64,000 nt of DNA from Crossaster papposus (taxonomy: Eukaryota; Echinodermata; Asteroidea; Velatida; Solasteridae), in contig JBAIAA010000882.1 of NCBI GenBank assembly GCA_037893245.1, forward strand, positions 186,001 to 250,000, in the 5' to 3' direction. Shown in pieces: positions 1 through 12,600 of the stretch; position 1 is the first letter of the stretch, and every line of letters starts with the position of its first letter. A program made the position numbers and the translations under genes. The notes under the pieces were generated by a model. It had not been told where the DNA came from. It ran no database searches and worked only from the letters and a program-made list of their open reading frames with translations.

Positions 1-3000
1 CAAGACCGCCACACCCCCCGCATCTGCAAGCTGTCCCAAACTGCCTAATTCCTCAGAGACTATCCCAATTGAGGTGCTACAAGAAGGGGAGGTTAAGATA
101 GAAAAAATTCCCAACATCCATGCTCAGCTACCACTAGACATGAACCAAGTGCCCGTTGCATTCCCACAACAAGTATCAGAGAACTTTCCCGCCAATTCTA
201 TTCCATTACTACAAACAAAGGTGACATCTGCCATGTCCAATCCTGAAATATGTAATGATCAACAACAGACCTCATCGCAAGCCAAGCCAAGAGAAGTTTC
301 CACAGATGCCAATGCAACTCAAGCAGCTGACAATGCTGTGGTAACAAGCGGCCAACAGGTTGTAAACATTCCCAATCAGCAGGTGTTTATAACACAACAA
401 CTGCAGCATCCCAGTGGCATTCCCGTGAACTCCCAGGGAATTCAGATTATTGCCCAGGGAATCCAGATTAATCCACAAGGCATGAACCATTCCCAGGGAA
501 ACGTCATCAGGCACCAGCAGCCAATTGTCGCACAAGGACCTCAGCAGAGCATCCAGATGCAAATACCAACAACTCAGGTTGGGGTTCAGCAATGGATTCA
601 GGCACAGCCCCAGGCAAGCCATCCAAATGCACAGGGTATTGTGAGCATCAGCGGACAAAGCATTGTTGAAACAAATGGTTTAAAGAGTCAGCCAAACATG
701 CAGATTATGCAACAAGGAGTTCTGTCTGGGACCCATGAAATTAAGATCGGGGCCCTTCCTGTACAGACCAATGCTCTTCCTGTACAGACCAATGTCCTTC
801 CTGTACAGACCAATGCCCTTCCTGTGCATATGGGCATCCAGATCAAGCAATCTGATGGTCAAGGATTGCCTCCTATCTTACCCAAGACTGTCCCTACCTC
901 TCAGCAGGTTATTGTTGGCAGCAGTGCTGGTACAAATGGGGGCAAGGTGTATTCTGCATATGCTGTGGTACACAATGTTCAACAGAGTGTGCCAACTACT
1001 CTTGGGCAAGTCTCATCAACCAATACTGGCCTGACAGGGCAAGGAGGTTTATCGGGCACATCACAGCCAACGACAAGCGGTTCCGGAGCTTATATTCCAA
1101 TTCAACCAAAATTACCAGGACATTTTCAGCAACAACAGCAACAGTATCAGCAGCAGCAACTTCAGCAGCAGCAGCATCAACTGCAACAGCAACAGCAACA
1201 GTCATATTCTGTTACTCAGCAACAGCAGGTTGTCCATCACATGGTCCAACAGCAGCAGCAGCAACAACAGCAGCAGCAGCCCCAACAGCAGTTCATTCTC
1301 ACCAACATTCAAGCGACCTTGCCTCAACAGTCATTTGCAGTATCGACCATTTCCAGTGCTCATCACGCACAGCAAGGTTTTGCAGTCAGTGTAGCAACTC
1401 ATCCAGCAACCCAACCTTCAACGACAGTCTGTTCGCAGAACCAGCCCGTTGGCCATGTTGCAGCGCAGCTACAGAGCCAAGGACAGCAGCTTACATCTGC
1501 ACACATAGACTCTCCCTTGATTAAGCAACTCCTGCAGTCTAGCTCGTCCGTACACCCTCCCGCACCCAATCTACCACAGGTAGTGAATGCAAATATGCAA
1601 AGCGCAGTCAATTGGGTCGTCCCTCAGAATCCCTGCAGTGGGGCAGCACCAGGATTTGGATTGTTCAACGTCCAGGGACCAGTAGCACAGCAGGGTATGC
1701 CACAGCCTTACACAGTGAATCCGACATTCGCTCAAGTAGGCCATCCTACTCCTTTGCAACCAGTGATGCACTTTATTCCCCCAGTGTGCACCAGTCCAAG
1801 CCCAGTGCAGAGTCCTGCTTTAAGCTGCAGCTCTTCCTCGAGTCCAAATTCGATCTCCAAGTTGTACCCAATGTCCCCATCACCATCCCCTCAGCACAAA
1901 TCTGAGAAGAAATCCAAGTCAAAATCGCACAAGTCCAAGAAATCGTCCAAAAAGAAAAAGTCCAAATCTGGCAGTAGAAGTCCCCACATCATATGCTCTA
2001 AGGCCGAGCATGAAAAAGACATTTTGAAAGAGCAGGAGAAAGAAGCCAGCATCAACTTAATTGAGAACACTTCGTTTGCTGAGGACGACAGCAATCAATC
2101 ATCGGTAAAGTCTGCGGATTTAAATGAAAACTCAAAACCTTGCAATAATTCTGAGTCATTAGAGCCAAAGACACAGACAGAGACAAACATTGTAAAAGAG
2201 TGTGGAGATCATCAGAGAAACACTAAGCCCACTTGTAATGGGTCGGCTACAAATGAAAGTAATGAAATTTCTGACCCCAATGACATCAAAATACTGAAAT
2301 CCAAAATTGAGGAGGCTTCGCTCAAGCAAAGCCTATTGAATGGGTTTGGAAACGGAGAAGACCTCGACAAAAAGCATCATGATGTCTTGATCCACCGGGC
2401 GGGATTCCTCTTGGAGAACTCGGAAAAAGACTTGGACAAAGTCCTCAAAAGCCCTAGAATTCGACGAAAAAGTGAGGAGTTGGCACTCAAAGAAAGAACT
2501 CACAGGTTAACCATGGAACTGGAAGCAGATATTGAGCCTTTAGAGAAACTCTGCATAAATCACATCGTGAATGGGGACATTGCTGAGAAAAGTGATAAAG
2601 AGGAAACGGTAATGAGCGCAATGGATTCACAAAATCTTGACAGAGGGGCTAAGCAAGACCACAGCAAAGGTGATATGAATTCACCTATGGATCAAGGGGA
2701 CAGTAAAACCAGTCATGAAGAACTAATGGACCACGTAGATTCCAAAAAAGACAGGGACTCCGAGTCAGACAGTGGCATTGTCTTAAACGAGCGAACAGGG
2801 TTTATGCAGGACGGCACCGGTGCTATAATTCCTGTCGCTGCTGGTAGTACAGACTTTGACAAAGCTTTCAGTCAGGTTGCCTTCTGTCGGGACATCCGAG
2901 AACATCTGCCAGCAGACATGCTGAGGTCTGGCGTTGCTGCCCCAACGTTGGAGAGTAATACAAACAACAACAGTAATCCCAGTCTGTCCGGTGCTGAAGG

Positions 3001-5341
3001 CACTGGGGAAACTGCTAACAGCTTATCTCTGGAGGTTCCCATGGAAGGTGTAGTCGGCTCCACATTACAAAACCCTCAAGAACAATCCAGCGACACCAGT
3101 AACAAATGTAGCGCTCCTCCCGACACAGCATCGTCAACAATCGCAGAAATAAACACTGAAACAAACTCTGAATACACCACACCGGTGGTGAATGTCCCAG
3201 TTGCACAAGGGCAGGTCCCGCAAACCCAACCACAAATGCCTTCAAGTACCTCGTTTGGTGCACCCGGCATAAACTCCCAGGTGGCAGCATCCCTGCCACC
3301 CTCAAAACCAACACCCTCGTCCGAAATCAAGTCGGAGAAAAGTTCCAGCTCCAAATCCAGCTCCAAAAAATCGTCGGGCAAGCGGTCAAGGCACAGCTCC
3401 AGAGAGTCCAGCTCCAGTAAGAAGAGGAGACGATCTTCTTCATCATCAGGCAGCTCACATCACAAGAAGTCCTCTTCATCCACTGACAAGTCCAAGCATC
3501 GTCACCATCATCACCATCAGTCATCGCAACAGCAGGCGCAGCAACAACTGCCGGTGCAGCAACAGCCAGCAGCACCAGAGATTTGCATTTGTGACTGGAG
3601 GGGTTGCAAAAGGTATGTGTTCGTATTCCTTCACCCTGTAACTGATATATCAAGCTACACCTTGCTTGAGTTTTTATTGGCATTATTACAACAGTAATTT
3701 TTTGACAAAATATGGTATTATGGTTGGTAAATTTTGGTTTCACAAGAGTTTCACACCATCGTAAGATGTTTCAAGATCATGTGTAATATGTCTGGGATTA
3801 CCTATGCAACTTGATGGTCAACAATCTTGCCTTCATCTCAAAGGAATTTTAAAACAAGGAAATCCCTGCACGTCCACACTAGCACTGTCCACGTCATGGG
3901 CCCGGCCTACCGAGGCATGTGTGAGTGGGAGAACTGTGACAACATCCAGCGGCAACGGTGGTCTTGTGTCAGTCACATGCTGGTGAGTAATCCTCTGTGA
4001 TGTGGGAAGAGTTTTTGGAAGTCGAAGACAATGAGTAAAACTTTGCTCTGTGATACTAGTGTGGGTGCAAACTTTGTGTTTGTAGATACACATCAGCACA
4101 GGAATGTCTTCCATTTGCTGTATCTATGCTTTATGTTCTCTGATTTTATGCCCTGTATCTCCTTGTATAAATGAAAAGCCTTTTGGTGGTGGGGTCAAAA
4201 TAATAACCCAAGGCTGCCGCAGTGTGGTGTTGTAACGATTTGTATGATTTGAACAAGTCTTTTTTTCATCATTCGCTCTAAGGCACCTGTAACTTTGCTG
4301 GTTTTTTCTTCACTTGAAGCCGCATTGCGGGAAAGGAAAAAAACTTGTCAATGTTAACATTTCGATTTTGCAGTTGTGGTAATGTTATCTTATACTAGTG
4401 GCAGAAGTGCATTTTAGGTTATTGTTTTCCAAATCCAAATGTGCCATAGGAGAAGCACTGCACGGATCAGGCGCTGCGGGCAGCAGCCGAGAAACGTCAG
4501 CAGACGTCCACACCATCAACTCCTGCCGGTCCCGCACCACAGCTTCCTACCCCTATCCTGTACAACGCTCACACTGCCTATCATGCCATCCGTAGGAGTC
4601 TTCACTCTCCCTCCCTCAAGGATCTTCTGGTATGTTACCAATGGCCCTCGGAATAGAATGATCAAATTATCGTTGTATTGAAGATGTCAAATTTTTGTTT
4701 GGAAGCATCTTTAAAAGTTAATGTATTTTTTGTTCTTAACTTGGTAAAAACTTTTACTGGGAACCATCTTAAATCCTCCAAAATCCTTCCTGTTTAGAAA
4801 GACAATGACACATGCTTTGTACAGAAACTTTTAATGTCTAGACTAAGAAGTACTGTAAGTTCCCAAAGCCATGAAGAAGCTTATGAAGAAGTGTAGAATT
4901 AAGCAATTGCACCTCCTTCTTGCTACAGGGAGAAAGTGAAGGACCCGTGACCAAGAGTATCCGCATCACTGCTGCACTAGTGTTGAAGAACCTAGCCTCG
5001 TACTCGGCTGATGCAAGGAGGTATGTAAATCCAAACAAGGCACTTGAATAGCAATTTACTGTTTTGAAGTGTCTGCAAAACAGACTTTGCACACACAAAA
5101 AACTTTGCTTGATCCAAGCGAGTTCCAAACATGATAAAAAATTGCTTAAAGACAGCAGGCAAGTGATTAACTATTTTGTTTCCGACCTCTTTCTTGCAGT
5201 TTACTGCGAAGACACGAGATTCATCTTGCCAGGCTAGCCATCAGTAACGCAGAGGCTTCTTCCACTCTGGCCAAGTGTGTGGGCGAGCTGAATGATGTCA
5301 GGCATCTCGCGTTGTCTTCAGACGATGAAGGGGACTCTTGA
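1..5341 (+). CDS. ARID2: ARID2 (BAF200), 3' portion, five exons
   Basis: ARID2 is the ARID/zinc-finger subunit of the PBAF (SWI/SNF) nuclear chromatin-remodelling complex. Exons: <2-3612, 3844-3982, 4450-4629, 4929-5020, 5200-5341 (stop TGA 5339-5341); all GT-AG and phase-consistent. The reading frame is already open at base 2, so the ARID and RFX-type domains lie upstream of the window. The 3.6-kb exon is low-complexity: poly-Gln, Ser/Lys-rich NLS-like stretch, His-rich run. Its end plus the next exons give two C2H2 fingers (CDWRGC...H-x4-H and CEWENC...H-x4-H). The last exons carry [17 protein letters not shown] and [14 protein letters not shown], which match my recollection of the vertebrate ARID2 C-terminus closely. 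One large exon for the middle of the protein also fits vertebrate ARID2. The identity rests on the C-terminal third; the Gln-rich part is not diagnostic. Confidence 0.93.
751..834 (+). repeat. 21-bp in-frame tandem repeat in ARID2
   Basis: About four copies of a 21-bp unit encode ALPVQTN-type heptapeptides. Units are nearly identical at the DNA level, and the last copy diverges to ALPVHMG. The length is a multiple of three, so copy-number change keeps the frame. Slightly upstream (430-500) there is a looser repeat of QGIQI-like peptides. Confidence 0.85.
1126..1290 (+). repeat. Poly-glutamine (CAG/CAA) tract in ARID2
   Basis: Mixed CAG/CAA codons encode several glutamine runs broken by Leu, Tyr, His, Ser and Val. 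Interrupted CAG/CAA mixtures are more stable than pure CAG. Gln-rich low-complexity sequence is typical of the ARID2 central region and probably disordered. Confidence 0.9.
3580..4629 (+). other. Paired C2H2 zinc fingers of ARID2 spanning three exons
   Basis: Finger 1 starts at the end of the 3.6-kb exon (C-x4-C) and finishes in exon 3844-3982 (x12, H-x4-H). Finger 2 begins in that exon (C-x4-C-x12-H) and takes its last His from the start of exon 4450-4629 (MLEKH). The correct C2H2 spacing across both splice junctions independently supports the splice sites. Confidence 0.9.
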
Positions 5342-8300
5342 CCCTGTGTCTGTGTCTCCTCCCCCCCAACCCCACAGTTGACCTTTCTGTAAAAATTTGT
5401 TTACAGTATAATTCATTATCTTGGGGACGTTAGGTGGCTCAGAGGGTAAACCTTTTCACCTTGTTGTCTGGTGATGACTCAATCTCCATCAGGTGTAACA
5501 GTTTCATCCGAAAGAAAACAATTCAAACGTTGGTTTTACAGAAAGAATGGATCAGGAACTTTGTGAGTTATCTGAATAGTAATCTTGGTCGGATGAGGCT
5601 GAAAGTCAAGTAGCTGCCAAGTAATGAAGCAAGATAGATATATAGATCAGAAAGATATCCAAAATAGCGAGACAACCGGAAGAGCGTGCTTGTTGAGCTA
5701 GATCATGCGAATATGTTTGTTTTTCTCTTGCAGTTCTGTTCTTGAAGTTTGAAATATGTGATGTTGGTAACAGCCTGGTTTTTGGTGAAGATGAGGTGCT
5801 GGAAGAAATGGTACCAAATATCATCATTGGTGATTCTGTTGCCATTTTAGTGTATGCAGACAAATTAGGAAAAAGAAAGATACTTGCTGGTTTCAGACGA
5901 TCATAAATACAGATAGCCAAACCGATATTTCCATTTCACTGTGCCTAATACGTTATTGCAATGGATTGAATTTATGTAGAAGAGGCTGATGGGATACACC
6001 TTATCTCTGTTTCTAGGAAGAGCAGATTCAGCAACTAAGTTGGACAGTTTTGTTAAACTTTAAATCAATGCACACCTTTTCAAATTGTGATCACTTTTTT
6101 TTTTATTTATTAATGCAAATAACCAATGAACTTGACAATGCCTTTGTGAAAATCTGTGATATTTCGGTTGTTTTTCGTCTAATATCCCTATGCAATCTAA
6201 AAGAGCAAATGTACCTTTTGTTTGTCGTAATGGAGCTTTCTGTAGAAGTGACAGTCCTGGGTGTGGCATTATAAACTAGCATTATCAAAACAAGAGAATA
6301 CAACAAAATCTATTCACATTAAATACATTACTTGCAATCTTAGGAAAAATTAAAAAATTGAAAGCTTGTCTTTTAACAAATTTAGAGAAAAAAAAAAATC
6401 AGTTTTGTCGTGATTTGCTTCTTTTACCATCTTTCACTGAAATACAGTGTTCAGGGTCAGCACTCTGTCCTAGTTCCACATGCAGAACTTTAACACTTTT
6501 TTGTTTGCACTAAATGTCAACAGTCATTGCAGTCACTGCATTTTTTTCTTTTTGTGAAATTCCACAAGTTCTCTGTCTCTTTGCCTTGTTTCAGATTATC
6601 GCTAATCTTGAAACCGTCTTTTGTAGTGAGATGTGTACGCTCATCCACCTTTCGTGGCCTTCTCCGGACCAAAACATAAATTAGTTGCCTTCGCGGCGAC
6701 ACCTGCTATAGCAAAATTGTAGGAAAAAGTTGTTTTCGTTTTAATAGTGGTTGTAAATAAGTTTTTTGGTTTTTTTGTATCCCTCTATTGTGTATATGTG
6801 TACTATAAGATTGGAATAGATTATTTTCTGAATGAAATGCCGAGTTTCATTCAAGCCAAATCATCCAAACCGTTTTGCTGTATGTGGGAAAATATTTCTT
6901 GTTAATGAAATAAGGTAATTCCTGATGAGTAGCACATTGTTCCCCTTTACCATTTCATGCATGTCTGACGAGTGAATCTCGGCTATAATTCCACTGCACA
7001 AATTAGAAGTTTGACGTTTTGAACTTCAAAAGTGCTTCCTATCAATTGACCGATATCTGAACAGCTTTCTTGTATTCTTTACTTCCCAGTCCCAATCACA
7101 AGTTTGAAGGTTTCAGTCGACATTATGGGTTTCTATTTTGTGAAGAAAACAAATCTGGTGGCTTCTTTCCCAGATAGTAAAACTGCCAGAAGGTTGTAGT
7201 CTTTGTAAGTTATCGCAAGTCAATGGCAAGTTAAGCCGCGTCCGAATATCTTGTCTGGGGCTACATTGTCTAGGTGTTCGCCTATTACAATTACGTGTGA
7301 GCAGGCTGACGGTAGATGTAGCCATAGCTCTGGAAATCCGTTTCGGACACGGCCATATCTAGTATCAAGCTGAGTAAAACCGTGTCCAAATTACTCGGCT
7401 GCAGCTTGATATTACACACGAGTAAATGAGAAATGGTTGCAGTCGCTACCATAGCCAGATAAATTTGGACATTGCCTACCAAGCCAATTGTTTGAAGTTG
7501 TTGCTACCTGTGACTGTACTACAACATGTTGATTACAAATTTTGTATTGGTTTTTATTCAACTTGTGATGGACTTGACTGTAAGTCTGACTGCCAAGAAG
7601 CATTTTTCCCCCTGCACTGCAGGCAATTAGTCATTGACCGTAATACGCATGCTTTGAAACGATGAATTAGTAAATATGTCACATGATTTGCATTAACTTC
7701 TTATGGTATATATTCTACGACAGATGGTATGACCTCTCTTCGGCTTGCTGTGCTAAATCCGATGGTCCAAGTGCAAGTCCCCAAATTTTACATTTGTTTT
7801 CCTTCCAAAGTGATTTTTTAAAAATAAATTAACAAATTTGTTTCCGACTGTGGAGGATTTTTCTACAGGGAATTTAAATCATACACATTATGGTCATTGA
7901 CTTTACTTGCTTGCCGAACAAAAAAAGTAATTGCTAAAGATAAATGCCTATCGACAAAGGGTACTTTTTGTTAGTCAGATAAGACGTCACCTTTGCCGTT
8001 CTTAAATGAATATATAATAAATGAAATAATCTCCAAATCTTAATGTTGCCACTTTACGGTTCGCATAAAATTTTACAGAAAAAGTAAAAACCTTTGTGTA
8101 AACTGTCGCATAATTGTCACACTCTATTTTTTTATACAATCTACCCAGAGAATTTCAGATCTTGAGGTACACCTGAAAGGGGCAAAATGGGAGACGCCCA
8201 CAGTACTTGTGATTTGATAGCAACAAAAATCTCAGGACTGTTGTATTATGTTTTATATAGTGTATAGTTAAATTATTGTTATAAGAGTAAATGTGAGTGT

Positions 8301-9130
8301 ACCTTTTAGGTCTAGCCTACTATTGGAAAAACGATTTCTGCTACAAGTTTGCAAACCCCAAGACTCGAGATCAAGTATATGAATGCATGAAAGTGGACGC
8401 CCGCTATAACTTGGATCTTAGAAGTAATTATGATGCATGCGTTTTGTTGAAGGGGTGTGGTCGCAGATATCAATGGCTGTTTTGTTAAAGGGAAATGGGC
8501 AATTGCAGTTTCTGAAGATAACATGCTGATTGCATTTCGAGTGTTTTGAGCTTGAGGTATATACTCTTTGTGTCAGTTGTAAAATCAAGAAATTGGTACC
8601 AAAGCCCCCAAAACACAATGTAATTGCAATAGTCAATCTCTGATACAGATCATTCAAAGAAAAAGTTCAGGGATATGTCTATGTTGAAAGGCGTTTTGTC
8701 AAGAGTTTAAAAAGCAAGTTGTATATTGTACATAAGAACGTTTGTTCATCGCGATTGTATGCGAAAAAGAGCGTTGAAGTGGCCCGTTGCTTTGGGGGTT
8801 TTCTCTCCATAAACACAATAATTCCACACCAATCAACGCTTTTTCAGTGACAACTTTTGGCTAGTAATTTTCTGGATTAAAAAACATGAAAAATGCCATA
8901 ATGTAACATTTATATTTCATATTTTTATGTAGACGATTACCTGAAAAGTCGGCTTAAGAAGATGGAGACATGATGTAATAATTGTTGATTACACATTTGT
9001 ACAACTTTTTTTCCGTTTGTGTGTAGTGTTCTTTACAATTTTTCTGCTGCGTGGAAAAGAAAATAATTAATGGAAATTATATTAAGAGAAATGATTAGAA
9101 ACAAATGTGCACCGTTTTTCTTTTTCTTTG

Positions 9131-9136
9131 AATAAA
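9131..9136 (+). terminator. Candidate poly(A) signal for ARID2
   Basis: AATAAA hexamer in an AT-rich stretch about 3.8 kb after the stop codon. Alternative hexamers at 7823 and 8016 are equally canonical, so the real end is uncertain. Confidence 0.35.
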
Positions 9137-9266
9137 CTTATTCTCTGCTTGGTTTACAACGGTAGATTTCGTAACCCTTTTTGTTTCATTATTTTTGGTT
9201 TATTGATTTATGAACTGATTCCATCCATTACCTGAATATACCCAGCATGAAATGGGCCGAGCGACT

Positions 9267-9291
9267 CCCCCCCCCCCCCCCCCCCCCCCCC
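9267..9291 (+). repeat. Poly-C tract (25 C)
   Basis: Uninterrupted run of 25 cytosines upstream of the giant membrane-protein gene. Other long C or G runs are at 9999-10016, 21098-21113 (G), 54619-54637, 56720-56731 and 60539-60551. Confidence 0.95.
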
Positions 9292-9548
9292 TTAGTTCCC
9301 ATACACTCCCTAGACTAGTGTAAACCCTCGTCCTATTTATTGCTTCGTATGCAAATTAAAGGTACGTACTTTTAACCGCACGCGCGTTCGTACTTCGCGC
9401 GCGCGTCTTTACGTTTTGCACGCTTGCTTACACGCATTTTTCGAAGCAATGCGCGTATGCATACGTTTTGCAAAACAACGTCACTCACGGAGACATTATT
9501 TTGAAGTTTTGTTACTTCTTTACATAGGCCTAGTTTCCAAATGTCGAC

Positions 9549-9696
9549 ATGGATCCTTGCCGCTTCAAGGAAGGGATATTGTTGGTAATCTTGATCGGAC
9601 TTGTGATTGTTGCCCAGCCAAAGAAAAGTGAAGTTTGTTTGGCTGATTTAGCCGAGAACGGGTGGCGTTGCTATGACGGAATTAAAATGCCAAGTG
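9549..9696 (+). CDS. First coding exon with signal peptide
   Basis: Encodes a short polar N-terminus, the hydrophobic core ILLVILIGLVIVA, then a polar mature start with Cys residues. Cleavage probably falls near residue 22-24. The donor GTGAGT leaves one base, completed by the next exon (phase 1). A weaker-context ATG at 9541 opens a short out-of-frame uORF that overlaps this start. Confidence 0.8.
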
Positions 9697-12600
9697 GTGA
9701 GTCAACCAACGTTATCAACATCACTATCACAATCAGTGCTGGGACTAGCCTAGGTATGATATATGAAATGATTTCACTCCCTTTGAACCCAGTATAAGCC
9801 CCCTTAATTGCCCCGCAGGTTTTACAGTAGGCCTATAATTATAGCCTAACGTTCAGGGCAGAAATATCATCCATCACCTTCTAAGCAGATTTTTACTTGC
9901 ACATTATGATGGTTGGATCTTGCACAAATGTTTTCTATTTTTCGTTTCGTAATTTTTGTCTTCGAGCACCTGCATGTCTGCAATGCGCATGGGCACAACC
10001 CCCCCCCCCCCCCCCCACCCCCACCCCCCTCCCCGACCTTTGGCATTTACACCCCGACAGACGGATTTTGCTGAGTCACCGACGTAAATGTAAAGTAAAC
10101 GTTAGGCCTAGTCGAGTCCAACCTGGGCTAGGCCTACCGGGTAGTGTTTTGTATGACTTTGTAGGCATAATGTGTACATTTTAACATACCCACTACATGT
10201 TGTTTGTTAGCCTAACTAGACAGAAATTAATTTTGTATAAACGCTGTCATTCAGAGCTAACCACGGATAAAACACCGTGTCTAAAAATCATCCAGCCGGC
10301 GGGGGGATATGGCGTCATCCCCTCCTCCGAGGACCAATTCGGGTTCAAAATTGATGTCACACCGCCGGGAGCACAACGGTCGTCCTCGCCCATCGACATT
10401 GAATGGTTTCAAATAGAAGAAGGCCGCGTCCAAGAAGCTAACCTCAGAAAGATGCGTCAAATACAAGAGTGTCGGTGAGTAGTTTGCACTTTCGTTACAC
10501 AGTTAAGTTGTAAATAAATCGCAATCCTTCGTCACTTTTCCCTAAACATCTTGCTTTATTCCGTTTGATCAGAAACCAGCGGGTTTGTAACTTCAGAATC
10601 CGCTGGGTGGAACCGCGCCAGAATCTGTTGCCATTCCGCGTTACAGTCGGTTACCTTGGACGAGAAGAGACGGTATCAGAAGACATTCTGTTGGAGGTCA
10701 AATATTCAGAAATAGGTAGACATTATTTCCAGGCATGTTTCTTAATGTTGTGTACCTTATACGGTTATAATGTTGTGTAGCCATTTATATTGGTCAAAAT
10801 CCCGTCACGTGGGTAGTTTCAAACGGCCAATAAAACACCAACCTATTTTAAACAATTTCTCTGTTTACACTTGTATTGGTTCAATCTAGTCCTAAATTCA
10901 CACTGCCCCCGCAGGTGCTGCTGAGTTTTGCGCCACAACGCGCCACATGGCGCAGTTGTCTTATATTTCTGAAGCCACTCTCACCAAATGAAACACATGT
11001 ATTGTCCAGTCGTTAATCATAAAGCGCGTATCTACAAATGTGTGGGTTTCCCGCCAACATCCTTTCACTATGTTTAGGAGAGTACAAATCACAGTAGATG
11101 GGCTTGACCCGAATGTGTTGCGAACGCGTTTGCGTTAAATTTGACAAACAGGGCGCACCTGCTGCCGATTGCCGTTTTTAGAATTGTTTCTTTGTTTGAA
11201 TGAATGAATGAATATCATGTGTTATCCAATAGAAGCTGTGGTTGGCTTTTCGGACCTTTTGCAGAGGTGTTTGTTACATTTATGTTTGTTGAACGAATGA
11301 TGCTTGGTGTTGGTTGCCCAGGGTTTATCTTTGGGTATGATGACCTATGTTAATTTCTCTTGCGGATACTCATTTTCAAGCATTCAAACCAAACATTTTG
11401 TTTTCAGACTTAAATGCGGGACTACGTTCCGCCTTCGAGTATCATCCACCTATGTCGTCTGATGTAATTACTGGTGGCCTAAACCCAGTCCCGTTAGCCA
11501 GAAACCGACAAAACTACCGCCCAGCCCTTAAAACTGTCCAAGTAAATGACGATTACCGTACTGATGCTCCAACGGTTCTTAAAGCCGACGCGGACAGTCG
11601 GAAAGAGGGCGGGGCATTGAATCGGGCACCAGATCAGAATGAAGCCATTACACCGAGCAATGAAGACGTGATGAGTTTTAATGAACAACCCGACCTTCCA
11701 TTTGGGGCCTCAGAGTCAGTGTTCCGTAAACATGCCCCGGAGGAACCGAGTTTCTCCCCCGTCAATCGTCCCATGTCCTTGCCGAAAACTGGTGTCGATT
11801 ATCATCATGGTGACTACCAAGTTATAGGAACGTTGCCTCCTGCTCGTCACGAGCAAATAACTAATTATAATAAAGACGTGGACTTGCCGATCGCCGAAAC
11901 AACAGACAACCTTCAGTATCCAATGAGACACCGAGTCGGACTGCCACAGCCGCCTCGCCTTTTTGACGAATCACACCTGAATTCTATAAACGAGAAGCTC
12001 AGCTCAGCGAAGACGACCCTGAGACCGGCAGTTGACAATAGAAAAATGGATCTCCTCTCTAAAAGTATAGACGATTTTCAGACGAACGTCACCAAAATTC
12101 TCGGCCTACTTTCCAACAAGAAGAGGCATTCCGTCAATCGTCCCGTGTCCTTGCCGAAAACTGGTGTCGATTATGATGATGGTGACTACCAAGTTATAGG
12201 AACGTTGCCTCCTGCTCGTCACGAGCAAATAACTGATTATAACGACGACGCGGACTTGCCGATCGCCAAAACAACAGACAACCTCCAGTATCCAATGAGA
12301 CACCGAGTCGGACTGCCACAGACGCCTCGCCTTTTTGACGAATCACAACCGAACTCTATAAACGAGAATCTCATATCAGCGAAGACGACTCTGAGTCAGG
12401 CAGTTGACAATAAAAAAATGGATCTCCTCTCTAAAAGTATAGACGATTTTTGGACGAACGTTAAAGCCGACGCAGACAGTCGGAAAGAGGGCGGGACATG
12501 GAATTGGGCACCAGATCAGAATGAAGCCATTACACCGAGCAATAAAGACGTGATGAGTTTTAATGAACAAACCGACCTTCCATTTGGTGCCTCAGAGTCA

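Larger units (their letters stand above)
5342..9548 (+). other. Probable long ARID2 3' UTR and intergenic spacer
   Basis: No credible exon is visible here: open frames are short, low-quality and without recognisable domains. AT-rich sequence continues after the ARID2 stop. Poly(A) signals AATAAA lie at 7823, 8016 and 9131, so the transcript could end at any of them. After 9131 the sequence changes to a 25-base C homopolymer and a CG-rich patch (about 9370-9480) just before the next gene, which may be its promoter region. Confidence 0.5.

Noticed and set aside
3327-3743. 138-codon minus-strand frame overlapping ARID2
   Set aside because: Lies opposite the Ser/His-rich ARID2 exon; composition is explained by the coding strand.
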